Origin: Candidatus Poribacteria bacterium | GTDB lineage: Bacteria; Poribacteria; WGA-4E; WGA-3G | Reading direction: 5' to 3' | Assembly: GCA_022828145.1 (NCBI GenBank) | Contig: JAJEJA010000073.1 | Span: 1 to 64,000, forward strand | Length of the DNA: 64,000 nucleotides | Shown: in pieces, positions 51,702-60,734 of the stretch | Layout: each line of letters begins with the position of its first letter | Numbering within the stretch: the first letter of the stretch is position 1 | Program-made: the position numbers and the translations under genes | Notes under the pieces: model-generated | What the model was told of the DNA's origin: nothing | Databases searched by the model: none | Seen by the model: the letters and a program-made list of their open reading frames with translations, nothing else

Positions 51702-51769
51702 TAAGAGACGGCACACGGAGAGTGCCTACTACTATTAAGAGACGGCACTCGGAGAATGCCTACTACTAT
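51702..51769. repeat. Tandem 34 bp duplication
   Basis: Two copies of TAAGAGACGGCAC-(A/T)CGGAGA-(G/A)TGCCTACTACTAT at 51702-51735 and 51736-51769, with a third partial TAAGAG after. Each unit has the mirrored ends GGCAC...GTGCC. The rest of 51659-52098 contains AATAACTTTACACACCC (51811-51825), an IS-end-like hairpin and a promoter; no gene seen. Confidence 0.8.
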
Positions 51770-51920
51770 TAAGAGCTTATGAAATCCTAAAATTGACACC
51801 TATAGTGACAATAACTTTACACACCCTCCTTTTACATTATTTGACTTATATAGCATTGTCATGATAAAATTAGTATCAGACTATTCTCTTGATCAATAGA
51901 GTTGAACATTCATCAAGTTT

Positions 51921-51970
51921 CTTCGGTGTGGAGACCCCGCTGCTTTAGCACGGGGTTACTGACTCAACAA
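51921..51970 (+). mobile_element. Possible remnant of an IS200/IS605-type right end
   Basis: GTGGAGACCCCGCTGCTTTA-GCACGGGGTTACTGACTC: a hairpin CCCCG/CGGGG (51935-51955) with inner TGC/GCA and loop TTTA, then TTACTGACTCAAC. This resembles the right-end hairpins of IS200/IS605 elements. No TnpA or TnpB gene is nearby, so only a scar would remain. Confidence 0.4.
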
Positions 51971-52042
51971 TTGTCAACAATAAGTCAATCATACACAAAT
52001 ATCGTGTTAAGGTCAAGTCTAATCGCGCATAGTGTAAAAAGA

Positions 52043-52073
52043 TGCAACCGATTTATCTGACAGGTGTATATTA
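52043..52073 (+). promoter_or_regulatory. Candidate ECF promoter of the sigma/anti-sigma genes
   Basis: TGCAACC (52043-52049), 17 bases, TATATTA (52067-52073), 25 bases above the start of the sigma gene. It matches the TGYAACC sites at 4710, 5428 and 60758. Confidence 0.6.
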
Positions 52074-52098
52074 GAATAAACAACTCCGGAGACTTCAA

Positions 52099-52707
52099 AT
52101 GGTTGAGTTAGACGATGAATTAATGCTGCGATTCCAAAAAGGGGATGAAGAAGCTTTCAATCTATTGGTACGACGTCATCATAAACCGCTGATTAATTTT
52201 ATTGCGCGGTTTACCGGAGATAGAGACAATGCAGAGGATTTGGCACAAGAGACCTTCATACGCATATACAAGGCGGTAGATCGCTACAAACAGGGGCGCG
52301 CAAAGTTCAAAACATGGATGTACATTATTGCTAAAAATCTGTGTAAGAATGAATTACGTAACCGTAGTCGCAGAGACCGATATAGAGTCGACAACACTAC
52401 AATGAACCAACATTCCACTGACGGAGATAGTGAAGAAATTGATATTATCGCAAGCGCACCTGCCAATTCAGCTTACCAACCGGAAGTGGCACTGCAACGA
52501 AAGGAACTCAACAAGACTATTCAGGATGCGATAGGAGAATTACCTGAACAGTACAGATATCCACTCATTCTACGTGATATTCAAGGACTGAGTTATGATG
52601 AAATCAGTGATATTCTTGAATTGCGGAGCGGAACAACCAAATCACGAATTAATCGAGCACGTATAATGCTCAAGGACAAACTAAAACCGTATATGGAGAT
52701 GATATGA
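52099..52707 (+). CDS. ECF-type RNA polymerase sigma factor
   Basis: A 202-residue ECF sigma factor: region 2 at about 10-85 (DEEAFNLLVRRHHKPLINFIARF, DLAQETFIRIYKAVDRY, FKTWMYIIAKNLCKNELRNRSRR) and region 4 at about 130-195 (LPEQYRYPLILRDIQGLSYDEISDILELRSGTTKSRINRARIML). Standard length. Its stop overlaps the anti-sigma start (ATGA), so the two are translationally coupled. Confidence 0.95.
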   Translation: MVELDDELMLRFQKGDEEAFNLLVRRHHKPLINFIARFTGDRDNAEDLAQETFIRIYKAVDRYKQGRAKFKTWMYIIAKNLCKNELRNRSRRDRYRVDNTTMNQHSTDGDSEEIDIIASAPANSAYQPEVALQRKELNKTIQDAIGELPEQYRYPLILRDIQGLSYDEISDILELRSGTTKSRINRARIMLKDKLKPYMEMI

Positions 52708-53276
52708 ATTGCTTAAAGGCTGTAGAGAACTTTTCTGCACATTTTGAAGATTCACTTGATTATCAAACACTGAAACACTTTGAGGATCACATGGCAACGT
52801 GTTTGGAGTGCCAGCGAGAGTACGATCAATTCTGCCTATCAATTAAAGTATCCCAAGAATTGCCGCAGATTGAACCATCACCCGCGTTTTTGACTACATT
52901 AGAACACAAACTCGTCGGTAATGAACGTGAATCTCTAACAATATGGGAAAGAATAAGCAGACTTTTCAATATACCGCTTTTTAATATGGCGCATTTTAAT
53001 ATGACACAGAGAGTTCTTACCGGTGCAGCACTTCTACTCTTGGTTGCTGCGACAATTACCGTTGTATACCGTGATGATTTATTTCACCAAGAGACTCAAT
53101 CTAATGCCACTGCTCCTGTAATCACATCTGAAAAACAGGATATAAATAGAGATGATTTCTTTCCGATAGGAACGGGTTCTGAGTTTTCATCAATAGGTGT
53201 GTCACCCTTGATGCAACAGAACTATACCTTAAAACAAGTTAGTTACTCCGCTGTCTCAACGGGTGGAGGACTATAG
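52704..53276 (+). CDS. Anti-sigma factor with ZAS (zf-HC2) domain
   Basis: A 190-residue protein. The N-terminal zinc-binding anti-sigma motif is HFEDHMATCLECQREYDQF (H-x3-C-x2-C at about 31-38). A membrane segment follows (VLTGAALLLLVAATITVVY, about 110-128), and a 60-residue extracytoplasmic tail. It sequesters the coupled sigma factor until an envelope signal triggers release. Together with the HtrA-like gene it forms an operon of sigma, anti-sigma and envelope protein. Confidence 0.9.
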   Translation: MNCLKAVENFSAHFEDSLDYQTLKHFEDHMATCLECQREYDQFCLSIKVSQELPQIEPSPAFLTTLEHKLVGNERESLTIWERISRLFNIPLFNMAHFNMTQRVLTGAALLLLVAATITVVYRDDLFHQETQSNATAPVITSEKQDINRDDFFPIGTGSEFSSIGVSPLMQQNYTLKQVSYSAVSTGGGL

Positions 53277-53329
53277 TCTCAAATAACTTTATGAAATCGC
53301 AAAAAGGTTCTTTTTTAGAGGTAAAGGCA

Positions 53330-54400
53330 ATGTATACGCAAAAACTTGATAACAGATATCATTTACACTGTCGGTTTACATGCATTCAGAAAATATTCTA
53401 CTCAAGTATTGTCATCTGTTTTCTGTTTCTTACCACACTCAGTTATGCTGGAGAGAATATACTTCAATTGTTTGAAAAGGATTTCAAAAAAGTTGTTACC
53501 TCCTCTCGTCCCGCTGTTGTTAAAGTATTGGCTACTTACAATTCATCCAGTGAGTTTGCAAACACTATAGGAAAGGTCACACTGTTTCATCAAGACATTA
53601 GTTCTGGGATTCTACTTGACAATAAGGGACATATAGCAACGACTACTTTTTCAATGGCACCAAATAAAATTGAGATAGTTCAGAATGGTAAGAAGTTTCC
53701 TGCAGCGTTTATCGGTAAGGACGATTTCACTGACCTTGTGGTATTGAAGGCTAATCACAAATTTCCTGTTGCAATCAAGCATGGTGATTCTACCAAAATT
53801 GATACAGGTTCTCTCGTTTTGACTATCGGGAGTTCACAAGGGAATCACCCGATAGTGTCGTTTGGCATTGTAAGTGGTTGTGAGATTCTACATGCACACC
53901 CTTGTGCTGAGTTACTAAAGATCAATGCACCCGTCTCACCTGGGAATAGTGGTGGGGCGGTTGTTAATACATCAGGCGAAGTTGTTGGGATGATACTTGC
54001 TGTTCTGATGCAACCGAATCAATTAAGTGCTTTTACAATGCAGTTTCCACAACAGATGATGAATAAACAGATAATTACTTTTGCTGTTCCAATGGATACA
54101 GTGAAGTCTGTTGCTGCAAAGATAATAAAGCATGGTAAAGTGCCGCGTGGATTTTTAGGTGTGGACCTTATGAACAAAAATGAAGGTGTACTCGTAACAC
54201 GCGTATTTGAGGATAGTCCTGCACATAAAAGTGGATTGTTGCCTGGAGATCTGATTCGGAATTTCAACAAACAACCCATAAAGACTTATATAGACCTACA
54301 AAGACGTGTCTTAAACTCTTCCCCAAATTCTAAAGTCATCCTTAGAGTCATGAGAGACGGTAGTGGGAAAAACTATACTATCAAGCTAGGTGAACGGTAA
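53330..54400 (+). CDS. HtrA/DegP-like protein with PDZ domain, catalytic His replaced
   Basis: A 356-residue protein from the ATG at 53330 (AGAGG upstream; an in-frame ATG at 53291 is possible but has no site). One signal/anchor segment (FYSSIVICFLFLTTLSYA), a trypsin-like domain (about 55-250) and a PDZ domain (about 265-350: RGFLGVDLMNKNEGVLVTRVFEDSPAHKSGLLPGDLIRNFNKQPI). In DegP the triad is H105, D135, S210; here the His position reads IATTTFSMA (F107 instead of H), while D135 (DDFTDLVVL) and S207 (GNSGG) are kept. It is therefore probably inactive, a chaperone or sensor. It lies 54 bases behind the anti-sigma gene, as DegP-like proteins often do. Confidence 0.85.
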   Translation: MYTQKLDNRYHLHCRFTCIQKIFYSSIVICFLFLTTLSYAGENILQLFEKDFKKVVTSSRPAVVKVLATYNSSSEFANTIGKVTLFHQDISSGILLDNKGHIATTTFSMAPNKIEIVQNGKKFPAAFIGKDDFTDLVVLKANHKFPVAIKHGDSTKIDTGSLVLTIGSSQGNHPIVSFGIVSGCEILHAHPCAELLKINAPVSPGNSGGAVVNTSGEVVGMILAVLMQPNQLSAFTMQFPQQMMNKQIITFAVPMDTVKSVAAKIIKHGKVPRGFLGVDLMNKNEGVLVTRVFEDSPAHKSGLLPGDLIRNFNKQPIKTYIDLQRRVLNSSPNSKVILRVMRDGSGKNYTIKLGER

Positions 54401-54427
54401 GCGACACTGTATCTGATAGGCAAACAT

Positions 54428-55492
54428 TTATCTATATAATCTATGAAACTCCTCCATATATGCTTTCCCAATACCTTTGTTGTTCTTGATAATGAGCAGG
54501 TTTTCGCTGTTATTGGTCTCAGCATTTCTTGAGAAGTTATACGATCCCGTAATAACAGTCTGTTCATCAATAATTATCACTTTATGATGCATTGTGCCTG
54601 GAGATTCATCTATCCTCACTTGCATTCCTATCTCTTCCATCTTGGCATATTTAGAATGCCGTGAGATCTGTTTTTCCTCAAATACACCTCTGACAGTTAT
54701 TCCAGATTCAAACATATCCATCATGGCTTCACCTAATTCGTCATGTGTATATGAAAAAGCCATAAACGAGATGGACTTCTTCGCGCTTCTTATCTCATCT
54801 ATTAGGGGTGGAATTGTTTCACTTTTTGGGGAAAACAACGTCGTAATCTCTGTTCCATCATTAAGGGTAATCGTAGGATATGGAACATAAGATGCATTAG
54901 ATTGATTAAACTGTCCAGAGAGATACAAACTTCTGAACTCATTCGTAAAATTATTCGCAAGCGGCACAGAATCAATCCAGATAACATTGTTATCATTCTT
55001 ATACGCACCATTATATGTTATGTTGTATGAACCGGTCCATACGTATCTTTCGTCAATTACGATGAACTTATGGTGCATTAAACCACCTTCACTGGCATCA
55101 TCTTTTACAGAAATACCCACAGATTGCAGTTTCGTAATTTCCTCCTCTTCCACATATCTGTTCTCTGTAAAGACTCTCACTCTTACGCCGCGGTTATGTG
55201 CCTTGATTAATTCAGCAGCGATAGGAGACGAATTCAATTGCTGTACAGCAACATCAATACTTACATCTGCCAATCTGAGTTTATTCACAAGCAATTTTTC
55301 CAAGAACCCACTGCTATGACCCGTATACGCATCACTGAAGTAGACTTCTAATTGATATTCGCCTGATGTAGTGTCTTTACTTAGGAAATGCTTGATGGCA
55401 AATCCAATTCCAACTGCTAATGCTATTACAAGAAAGAATGGAATAAACCTGGCGTTACGGCTTTTATAATCTGTTGTTGATGTCCCTTGCAT
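54428..55492 (-). CDS. Membrane-anchored phospholipase D-like protein
   Basis: A 354-residue protein with an N-terminal membrane segment (FIPFFLVIALAVGIGFAI) and two PLD domains (about 50-190 and 210-350). Both HKD motifs are intact: MHHKFIVIDERYVWTGSYN (about 147) and MHHKVIIIDEQTVITGSYN (about 303), each HxKx4D followed by GS/GSYN. Similar to cardiolipin-synthase-like or nuclease-type PLD proteins; the substrate is a phosphodiester, lipid or DNA. The catalytic part is outside the cytoplasm if the segment is a signal anchor. Confidence 0.9.
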   Translation of the reverse strand: MQGTSTTDYKSRNARFIPFFLVIALAVGIGFAIKHFLSKDTTSGEYQLEVYFSDAYTGHSSGFLEKLLVNKLRLADVSIDVAVQQLNSSPIAAELIKAHNRGVRVRVFTENRYVEEEEITKLQSVGISVKDDASEGGLMHHKFIVIDERYVWTGSYNITYNGAYKNDNNVIWIDSVPLANNFTNEFRSLYLSGQFNQSNASYVPYPTITLNDGTEITTLFSPKSETIPPLIDEIRSAKKSISFMAFSYTHDELGEAMMDMFESGITVRGVFEEKQISRHSKYAKMEEIGMQVRIDESPGTMHHKVIIIDEQTVITGSYNFSRNAETNNSENLLIIKNNKGIGKAYMEEFHRLYR

Positions 55493-55522
55493 ATCTATAA
55501 AATACCTTTCTGATGAGCAAAA

Positions 55523-56413
55523 TTAGACACCCCACTTTCTACGTGAATCTTCTAATGGTTCTATATTGACATCCTTCTGTTTCCAAGCATAATGCCCCTT
55601 CGGTTTCTTTCCGATCCATCTCTCATCAATCGGTTCCGAAGCGAGTTGATATCGTGTATCTGCTGTAATGCGAATTCTGTTAGATGTATTGACCAAAGAT
55701 GCATGCATCAGATACATGCTGAATATAATGACATCTCCCGCAGAGAATGTAGTTGTTGTCCATCGTCCTCCGAACTTATTGATGACTTCACTTGGATCAT
55801 CACTAAAATGTCCCTCAATCAGATCTCTGTCAACATCTGATGCTCCATAAGTTTCGCGCACTTTGTCAAATCGATTTGATCCGAGACAGAATACAATTGG
55901 TCCCATATCTAACGTTACGTCACCAAATGGAGTCCAACAGGAATATAAATCTTTTGTCCCTCTCCCCATAAACACGATATCGTAATGAATTGGTGAGCCG
56001 GAACCGGGACCGGCAGTGCGCAGCCATTTAAAGTCGAAAGTCCGTGCTTCGCCTCCAAGTAGAAGTTGGAAGAAACGCATTATCGATTCACCTTCTACAA
56101 CAGCCTTGAAGCCTGGGAGATGTGTCAAATCTATATTTCCCATTGAACCTGTTGAAGTGGGTTCGGGATACTCAGGATTGAAAATACCTTTCATCAACGG
56201 TGTATCAGGCGCAAGCATTCCCTTCTCATCTAATTTCTCCAGTATCTGATGGCGGGCAGTCAGTACAGTCTCTTTGTCATGTAACCCACGGATCAATAGG
56301 TATCCATCATCTGCAATCCGATAACGCAATGCATCAGGATTATCCAAAATGTCATTACTATCCCGCATATCAATATTGACATCAATTTCTTGATTTATGA
56401 ATGGTAGCTTCAT
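55523..56413 (-). CDS. Phytanoyl-CoA dioxygenase (PhyH)-family protein
   Basis: A 296-residue Fe(II)/2-oxoglutarate oxygenase. The metal His and Asp are in SPIHYDIVFMGRG (about 140-142), the distal His in FSMYLMHASLVNTSN, and the 2-oxoglutarate Arg in RIRITADTRYQL. PhyH family members hydroxylate lipids, amino acids and small molecules; the target is not evident. Its start is one base after the stop of the SUMF1-sialidase gene, so the two are translationally coupled. Confidence 0.92.
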   Translation of the reverse strand: MKLPFINQEIDVNIDMRDSNDILDNPDALRYRIADDGYLLIRGLHDKETVLTARHQILEKLDEKGMLAPDTPLMKGIFNPEYPEPTSTGSMGNIDLTHLPGFKAVVEGESIMRFFQLLLGGEARTFDFKWLRTAGPGSGSPIHYDIVFMGRGTKDLYSCWTPFGDVTLDMGPIVFCLGSNRFDKVRETYGASDVDRDLIEGHFSDDPSEVINKFGGRWTTTTFSAGDVIIFSMYLMHASLVNTSNRIRITADTRYQLASEPIDERWIGKKPKGHYAWKQKDVNIEPLEDSRRKWGV

Positions 56414-56414
56414 A

Positions 56415-58445
56415 TCATCTCACAACTTCTGATGGTGGAGGCTCAGTTAACCATGCATAGTTGAACCGATAGTGTTGTTTGCTACTGATGAGATGTATCA
56501 TGTCATCATCTCCTTGACAAACAGCGAGGTATCCGCCCGGTTCAGCACTGTTTAAACCCAAAGTAAATAGTCGTCCATCCATAGTTTCAATTTCTCTATC
56601 AGGTCCGTCATCTGTTACCAATCTGATATTCTGCCATGTTTCACCGTCATTGTATGAAAGTGTCGTAAAAAGTCCTGTAACGGACCTCTCTTTACCAGAT
56701 GTGTCAACTATTGGCATTGTTTCAGGTGTTTTTCTACTGCCAGTGAAAGATGCCAGAAGAATTGGTCCTTCTCTCAGACGCAAGAATACACAACGTTGTC
56801 CACCAGAAACAGGAGGGAACGGACTTGCGCTGTAGTGCCATGTTTTTCCGCCATCTTCTGAGACACTCTTCGGCATTCTGCCATTTATCGAATCGCCTCT
56901 ACCGTAAGCCATCAAGCGTCCATCGGTTAGTTCAACGACTGCGGCGTGGATTCCGGCAATCCAACCACCACTTTGACCGTCTGCGAATTCTGGAATTGGT
57001 TGTGCTTCCCCCGGATCAGACCATGTTTCTCCATCATCCTGACTAATCCAGATAGCAGTGCCACCGTTACCACCACTCACTGCGTCACAAGCGAGGAGAA
57101 TTGAACCATCCTTTCTGCGAAATACTGATGCGATTGGCATGTTTCTAAGCTGATGTTCAGGCGAGATGAAACGTGGTTTTGACCACGTCGCACCATTATC
57201 ATCAGAGTAACGTATGACCAATGCCAAAGGCCCCCAGGTCGCCGCTGCAGATAGACCGTTAAAATGGTATATGCGTCCATTTTCGTTCCGCCAAAGACAT
57301 GTTGCATGGTTGTTTCTGTCGGGGGGTCCCCAGAAGGGTTCTGCTGTCTGCCATTCAGATTCCCCAAACCGTAGTCGACTTGCAGCAACAGTCAATTCGC
57401 GTCCTCTTTCTGTTACGCATGAATACCACGCTGCGAACATATCACCGTTTGGACATTCAACAATTGCAGGCACGTGATTGTGATTGGAAAAAAGTGGTCC
57501 CTTTGAACCATCAGGTATATTTACAAAAGGTATGGGGTCAGCGAAGTAAGGTTCTGCTGGGATTTTAGGTCGTTCAGGTGTGTTTTGCTTTACATTCTGT
57601 CCCCATCTTGCCACTTTCGGTTCGGGTGAGTACGTAACCGATTCCGGTAATTCACCACAGACCACACGAAAACCGATGTACCAGTGTTTATCTTCAGGTA
57701 ATGCTCCCATGCGATTAGCCGACCGTAAGTAGGTTAACAAGGTAGAATGACTTCCGCCGCGTGTAACACGGTATAGTCCTTGTTTACAGCCGATAGGGTC
57801 AACCTGTGAGTGTGATTCGTAAGGTGCATACCAATCTTGACACCACTCCTCAACGTTGCCGTGCATATCGTAGATACCCCATGGGTTCGGAGTTGTTTTC
57901 CCTACCTGTAGCGGTACAACTTCAGCTTCACCTTGGCTGCGACCTGCATCAGGATACCAACTTTCAGACACGTTTTTGTGGAATTCAGGGGGTAAAGTGT
58001 CGCCTGTATGAAAGTGTGTCGTTGTCCCGGCACGACACACATATTCCCACTCAGCTTCAGTTGGCAGTCTGTATGATCTATCCTCCTTTTGAGATAGCCA
58101 TTTACAGAAGTTTGAGGCATCAGTCCAATCAACAAAAATGACAGCCTCATCATCATCCTTTGAGAATCCGAGTTTGCCACGTAGGTGTCGGTGTTGTGGT
58201 TGGAATTCCTCAAATTGAGCATTTGTCACTTGATATATTCCGATATAGAACGGTTTTGTGACGGTGACCTCGTGTATAGGTTGTTCATCCCAATCACCAT
58301 CCCGCAAATATTCTTTTTCAGCGATTACATCGTCTGGAAGGTTGGCTTTTTCTGAACCCATTAGGAAGGTGTTAGGTTCAATTCTAACAAACTTCATGCC
58401 GATTGAATTGATGAATGAACTTTTCTGAGATTTATGATCTTTCAT
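56415..58445 (-). CDS. SUMF1-like domain fused to BNR/sialidase-like domain
   Basis: A 676-residue protein from the ATG at 58445 (a TTG seven codons upstream is possible). Residues about 10-265 are a SUMF1/EgtB-type domain: FVRIEPNTFLMGSE, EQPIHEVTVTKPFYIGIYQVTNAQFEEF, YRLPTEAEWEYVCRAGTTT, GIYDMHGNVEEWCQDWY, VTRGGSHSTLLTYLRSANRMG, IGFRVV. The two cysteines of true formylglycine-generating enzymes, in the GGSYxCxxxYC region, are absent. Residues about 290-660 resemble sialidase BNR repeats (DGSKGPLFSNHNHVPAIVE, YSDDNGATWSKP, SQDDGETWSD, SEDGGKTWH). A sugar- or surface-related hydrolase is plausible. Coupled to the PhyH gene downstream. Confidence 0.86.
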   Translation of the reverse strand: MKDHKSQKSSFINSIGMKFVRIEPNTFLMGSEKANLPDDVIAEKEYLRDGDWDEQPIHEVTVTKPFYIGIYQVTNAQFEEFQPQHRHLRGKLGFSKDDDEAVIFVDWTDASNFCKWLSQKEDRSYRLPTEAEWEYVCRAGTTTHFHTGDTLPPEFHKNVSESWYPDAGRSQGEAEVVPLQVGKTTPNPWGIYDMHGNVEEWCQDWYAPYESHSQVDPIGCKQGLYRVTRGGSHSTLLTYLRSANRMGALPEDKHWYIGFRVVCGELPESVTYSPEPKVARWGQNVKQNTPERPKIPAEPYFADPIPFVNIPDGSKGPLFSNHNHVPAIVECPNGDMFAAWYSCVTERGRELTVAASRLRFGESEWQTAEPFWGPPDRNNHATCLWRNENGRIYHFNGLSAAATWGPLALVIRYSDDNGATWSKPRFISPEHQLRNMPIASVFRRKDGSILLACDAVSGGNGGTAIWISQDDGETWSDPGEAQPIPEFADGQSGGWIAGIHAAVVELTDGRLMAYGRGDSINGRMPKSVSEDGGKTWHYSASPFPPVSGGQRCVFLRLREGPILLASFTGSRKTPETMPIVDTSGKERSVTGLFTTLSYNDGETWQNIRLVTDDGPDREIETMDGRLFTLGLNSAEPGGYLAVCQGDDDMIHLISSKQHYRFNYAWLTEPPPSEVVR

Positions 58446-58476
58446 TTTGTATATGTTTTTTCCCAATTATTGCGAT

Positions 58477-60075
58477 TCATGACCTTTGCGATGGCCTTTC
58501 TTGTAACACAGGTATGACATAACTGTGGATGCCTAACCCATCAACAGTATCTGTTTCTGCTTTAGAGATTGACTTTTCTCGATAATCAAATACTATGTAA
58601 TAACCTTCTTGTGCTTTTTCATTTTTCATGTAAGCTGCTAACTGTTTTTTTCCTAATTGATAGGATTTTTCATTTCTCCATATTTTGGTTTCAATGATAT
58701 ACTTTCTCCTCTTGTGTACAACAATGAGATCCGCTCTACCTCTACCAGTTGGTATTTCAAGAAACATAGTTGCACCAATAAGGTTTACATATTCATCAAG
58801 ATAACCGAATAAGAGATATTGACCAACAAACTCTTGAGGTGTTTCTGGCACTTGAAGAATTCTAAAACCTGCTCGGGTTATGAAGTTACTAAAGTTTTCA
58901 ATTAAAGTATGCATTTGCAGTTGTCCCCCTGCAGTGACAAATTCTCTAAAATCATGGGGTCCATCTTCAGTGAAGTATTGATCCTCAAGTCCATTGATTA
59001 AGGGTTGAAACAATTGTATCACACGTTGGAGATAGATTGGATTGTGAACAGCACACAATCCATTTTCATCTTCAGCAATTATCCCATAAGTTGCGAGTTC
59101 ACTGATGATCTCATTGTCAAGGTTGAATCGCCGGTTTTCACCATTTAGTGCGATCCCCATCAAGAATTTTTCAAGACGTGGGTCTTTCCGTAAATTTCCC
59201 GTAAGATGTGATACATTTGTGTTGCTTTCATTAAGGAGTTGTTTGTAAGCTACATTAAAATGATCCATCTGAATAATTTCAGATGTGGGTAGTTTAAGCT
59301 CCTCAGTAAGAATTTGTCCAAATCTATTTACGAGAAATGGTTGTCCAGCAGAATGTTTATGTATTGCTCCGATGACATTCGTGTCAATTTCTTGTCTAAC
59401 TTCATCAGTATATTGTGCAAAGAGTTCTTGAACCTGTTCAAGTGTAAAGTTTGATAGTTTAAACTCATCTTGGATATTAAAGGGTGATATAGAACGATCA
59501 TAATTCAGTTGGGTGATATTCTTGACACCCACTATGCCTACACTATGCGGACATCTATGTTTTGCGTTAGATAGGTAAATATGTCGTAAGGCGTGTAGAA
59601 AACCGCGGAGTGCATCAGGAGGGATTCCATCAAATTCGTCGAATATGATAACTAAACGAATGCTCTTTATAAGTTTACCAAAGTCATAAAAAAAATCAGA
59701 CATGGAAATATGGTCTGTAATACTAACTGAATTTAAGAATTTAGAGATCTGATCTTTTGGTAATTCATCTTGATCCATAATGGCAGAATTAATCTCTCCA
59801 CAGATATCCTTACCGAGAATGTCATAAAACCTATCAGCATTGCTATCCACAAATCTTTCAAAGTTTAGTTGTATTGGCAAATAATCTGTTTCATGCGCAT
59901 TTAGTCTCGTAATTGCATTTTTAAAAAAGGTTGTTTTACCTGTCTGTCGTGGTGCGAATAGCACAATATATCTACCCTGTTTCACCCGATTAATGAAATC
60001 TCGGAGTTCATCATGACGAGAGACAACATAATTTTTGTCCGGAAATACAGGACCGAATGTTCCAAAAGATTTCAT
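58477..60075 (-). CDS. AAA-type ATPase with C-terminal PD-(D/E)XK-like region
   Basis: A 532-residue protein. The N-terminal ATPase has Walker A FAPRQTGKTTF (about 40), Walker B IRLVIIFDEFDGIP (about 148) and a winged-helix-like region with PFLVNRFGQIL and a conserved VGVKNITQLNYD. It belongs to the AAA-ATPase-like/archaeal-type ATPase group with a DUF at the end. The C-terminal part has GRGRADLIVVHKRRKYIIETKIW (D...ExK) typical of a PD-(D/E)XK nuclease fold, then QLAAYM. This architecture occurs in many bacteria in variable copies and may serve in defence or mobile-element biology (inference). Confidence 0.85.
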   Translation of the reverse strand: MKSFGTFGPVFPDKNYVVSRHDELRDFINRVKQGRYIVLFAPRQTGKTTFFKNAITRLNAHETDYLPIQLNFERFVDSNADRFYDILGKDICGEINSAIMDQDELPKDQISKFLNSVSITDHISMSDFFYDFGKLIKSIRLVIIFDEFDGIPPDALRGFLHALRHIYLSNAKHRCPHSVGIVGVKNITQLNYDRSISPFNIQDEFKLSNFTLEQVQELFAQYTDEVRQEIDTNVIGAIHKHSAGQPFLVNRFGQILTEELKLPTSEIIQMDHFNVAYKQLLNESNTNVSHLTGNLRKDPRLEKFLMGIALNGENRRFNLDNEIISELATYGIIAEDENGLCAVHNPIYLQRVIQLFQPLINGLEDQYFTEDGPHDFREFVTAGGQLQMHTLIENFSNFITRAGFRILQVPETPQEFVGQYLLFGYLDEYVNLIGATMFLEIPTGRGRADLIVVHKRRKYIIETKIWRNEKSYQLGKKQLAAYMKNEKAQEGYYIVFDYREKSISKAETDTVDGLGIHSYVIPVLQERPSQRS

Positions 60076-60222
60076 AAATCTACTCCAGTAATATCAAATG
60101 ACATGCATAGTATTATAATAGCATGTAATGGGTCTTAATCCAAGAACTTAAATAAGGAAAAGGCACGCGTTAGAAGCGTACCCTTGTGGCGTGTATTTTC
60201 TAATGGAATTGAAACGTTTTAT

Positions 60223-60558
60223 TTACAACAGCACTCTTACCCGCAGCATACTTCTCCTTGACTGCTGTGTGTGAATGTTCTGCATGTTTTCCTGTCGTGT
60301 AACACTCACATGGGAAGGAACAGCAAAATTAGTACTATGTGAATCAGTTTCCTCCTCTTGAATTGTCTCTATCGCTTCATTTTTGAGATTTTGGTTAGCC
60401 TTTTCTACTTGTATTGTATTGTGATTACTATCGTCATTCCCGATTTGAAGTTGTGCCATTAAGAAGTTTTGATACCAGAAGAAACAACCGACAGCGAAGA
60501 TTATCAGGAAACCAGTACCAGCGAGAATCCAATTGTCAATTGAAAGTTCTTTTAACAT
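60223..60558 (-). CDS. Small single-pass membrane protein
   Basis: A 111-residue protein, not recognised. One membrane segment (WILAGTGFLIIFAVGCFFWYQ, about 10-30) followed by a polar, Gln/Glu/Asn-rich tail and a basic end (RRSMLRVRVLL). The candidate ECF promoter at 60735-60764 lies about 175 bases upstream on the same strand, and the sigma-BNR fusion gene is further upstream. It might be an anti-sigma-like or envelope factor under that sigma's control; this is only an inference from position. Confidence 0.5.
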   Translation of the reverse strand: MLKELSIDNWILAGTGFLIIFAVGCFFWYQNFLMAQLQIGNDDSNHNTIQVEKANQNLKNEAIETIQEEETDSHSTNFAVPSHVSVTRQENMQNIHTQQSRRSMLRVRVLL

Positions 60559-60734
60559 TTTCTATCTCCTATTTTCTGCTTGTTCTGTTGCATTTCGCTT
60601 GGTTACGATCCAATTATTTGGTTTCTGTTAGTTAATGTGTTTGACATTTGAGGTGACTATTTGTTCAAATAAAGAGTGTTGAAACTTCTGGCAAAAAATC
60701 AGATATGTTCAACTTTCCCATCCTTCAATATATA

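Noticed and set aside
56415-58445. True formylglycine-generating enzyme acting on the sulfatase-like protein
   Set aside because: The required Cys pair is missing, and the hydrolase at 31028 has no Cys to convert.
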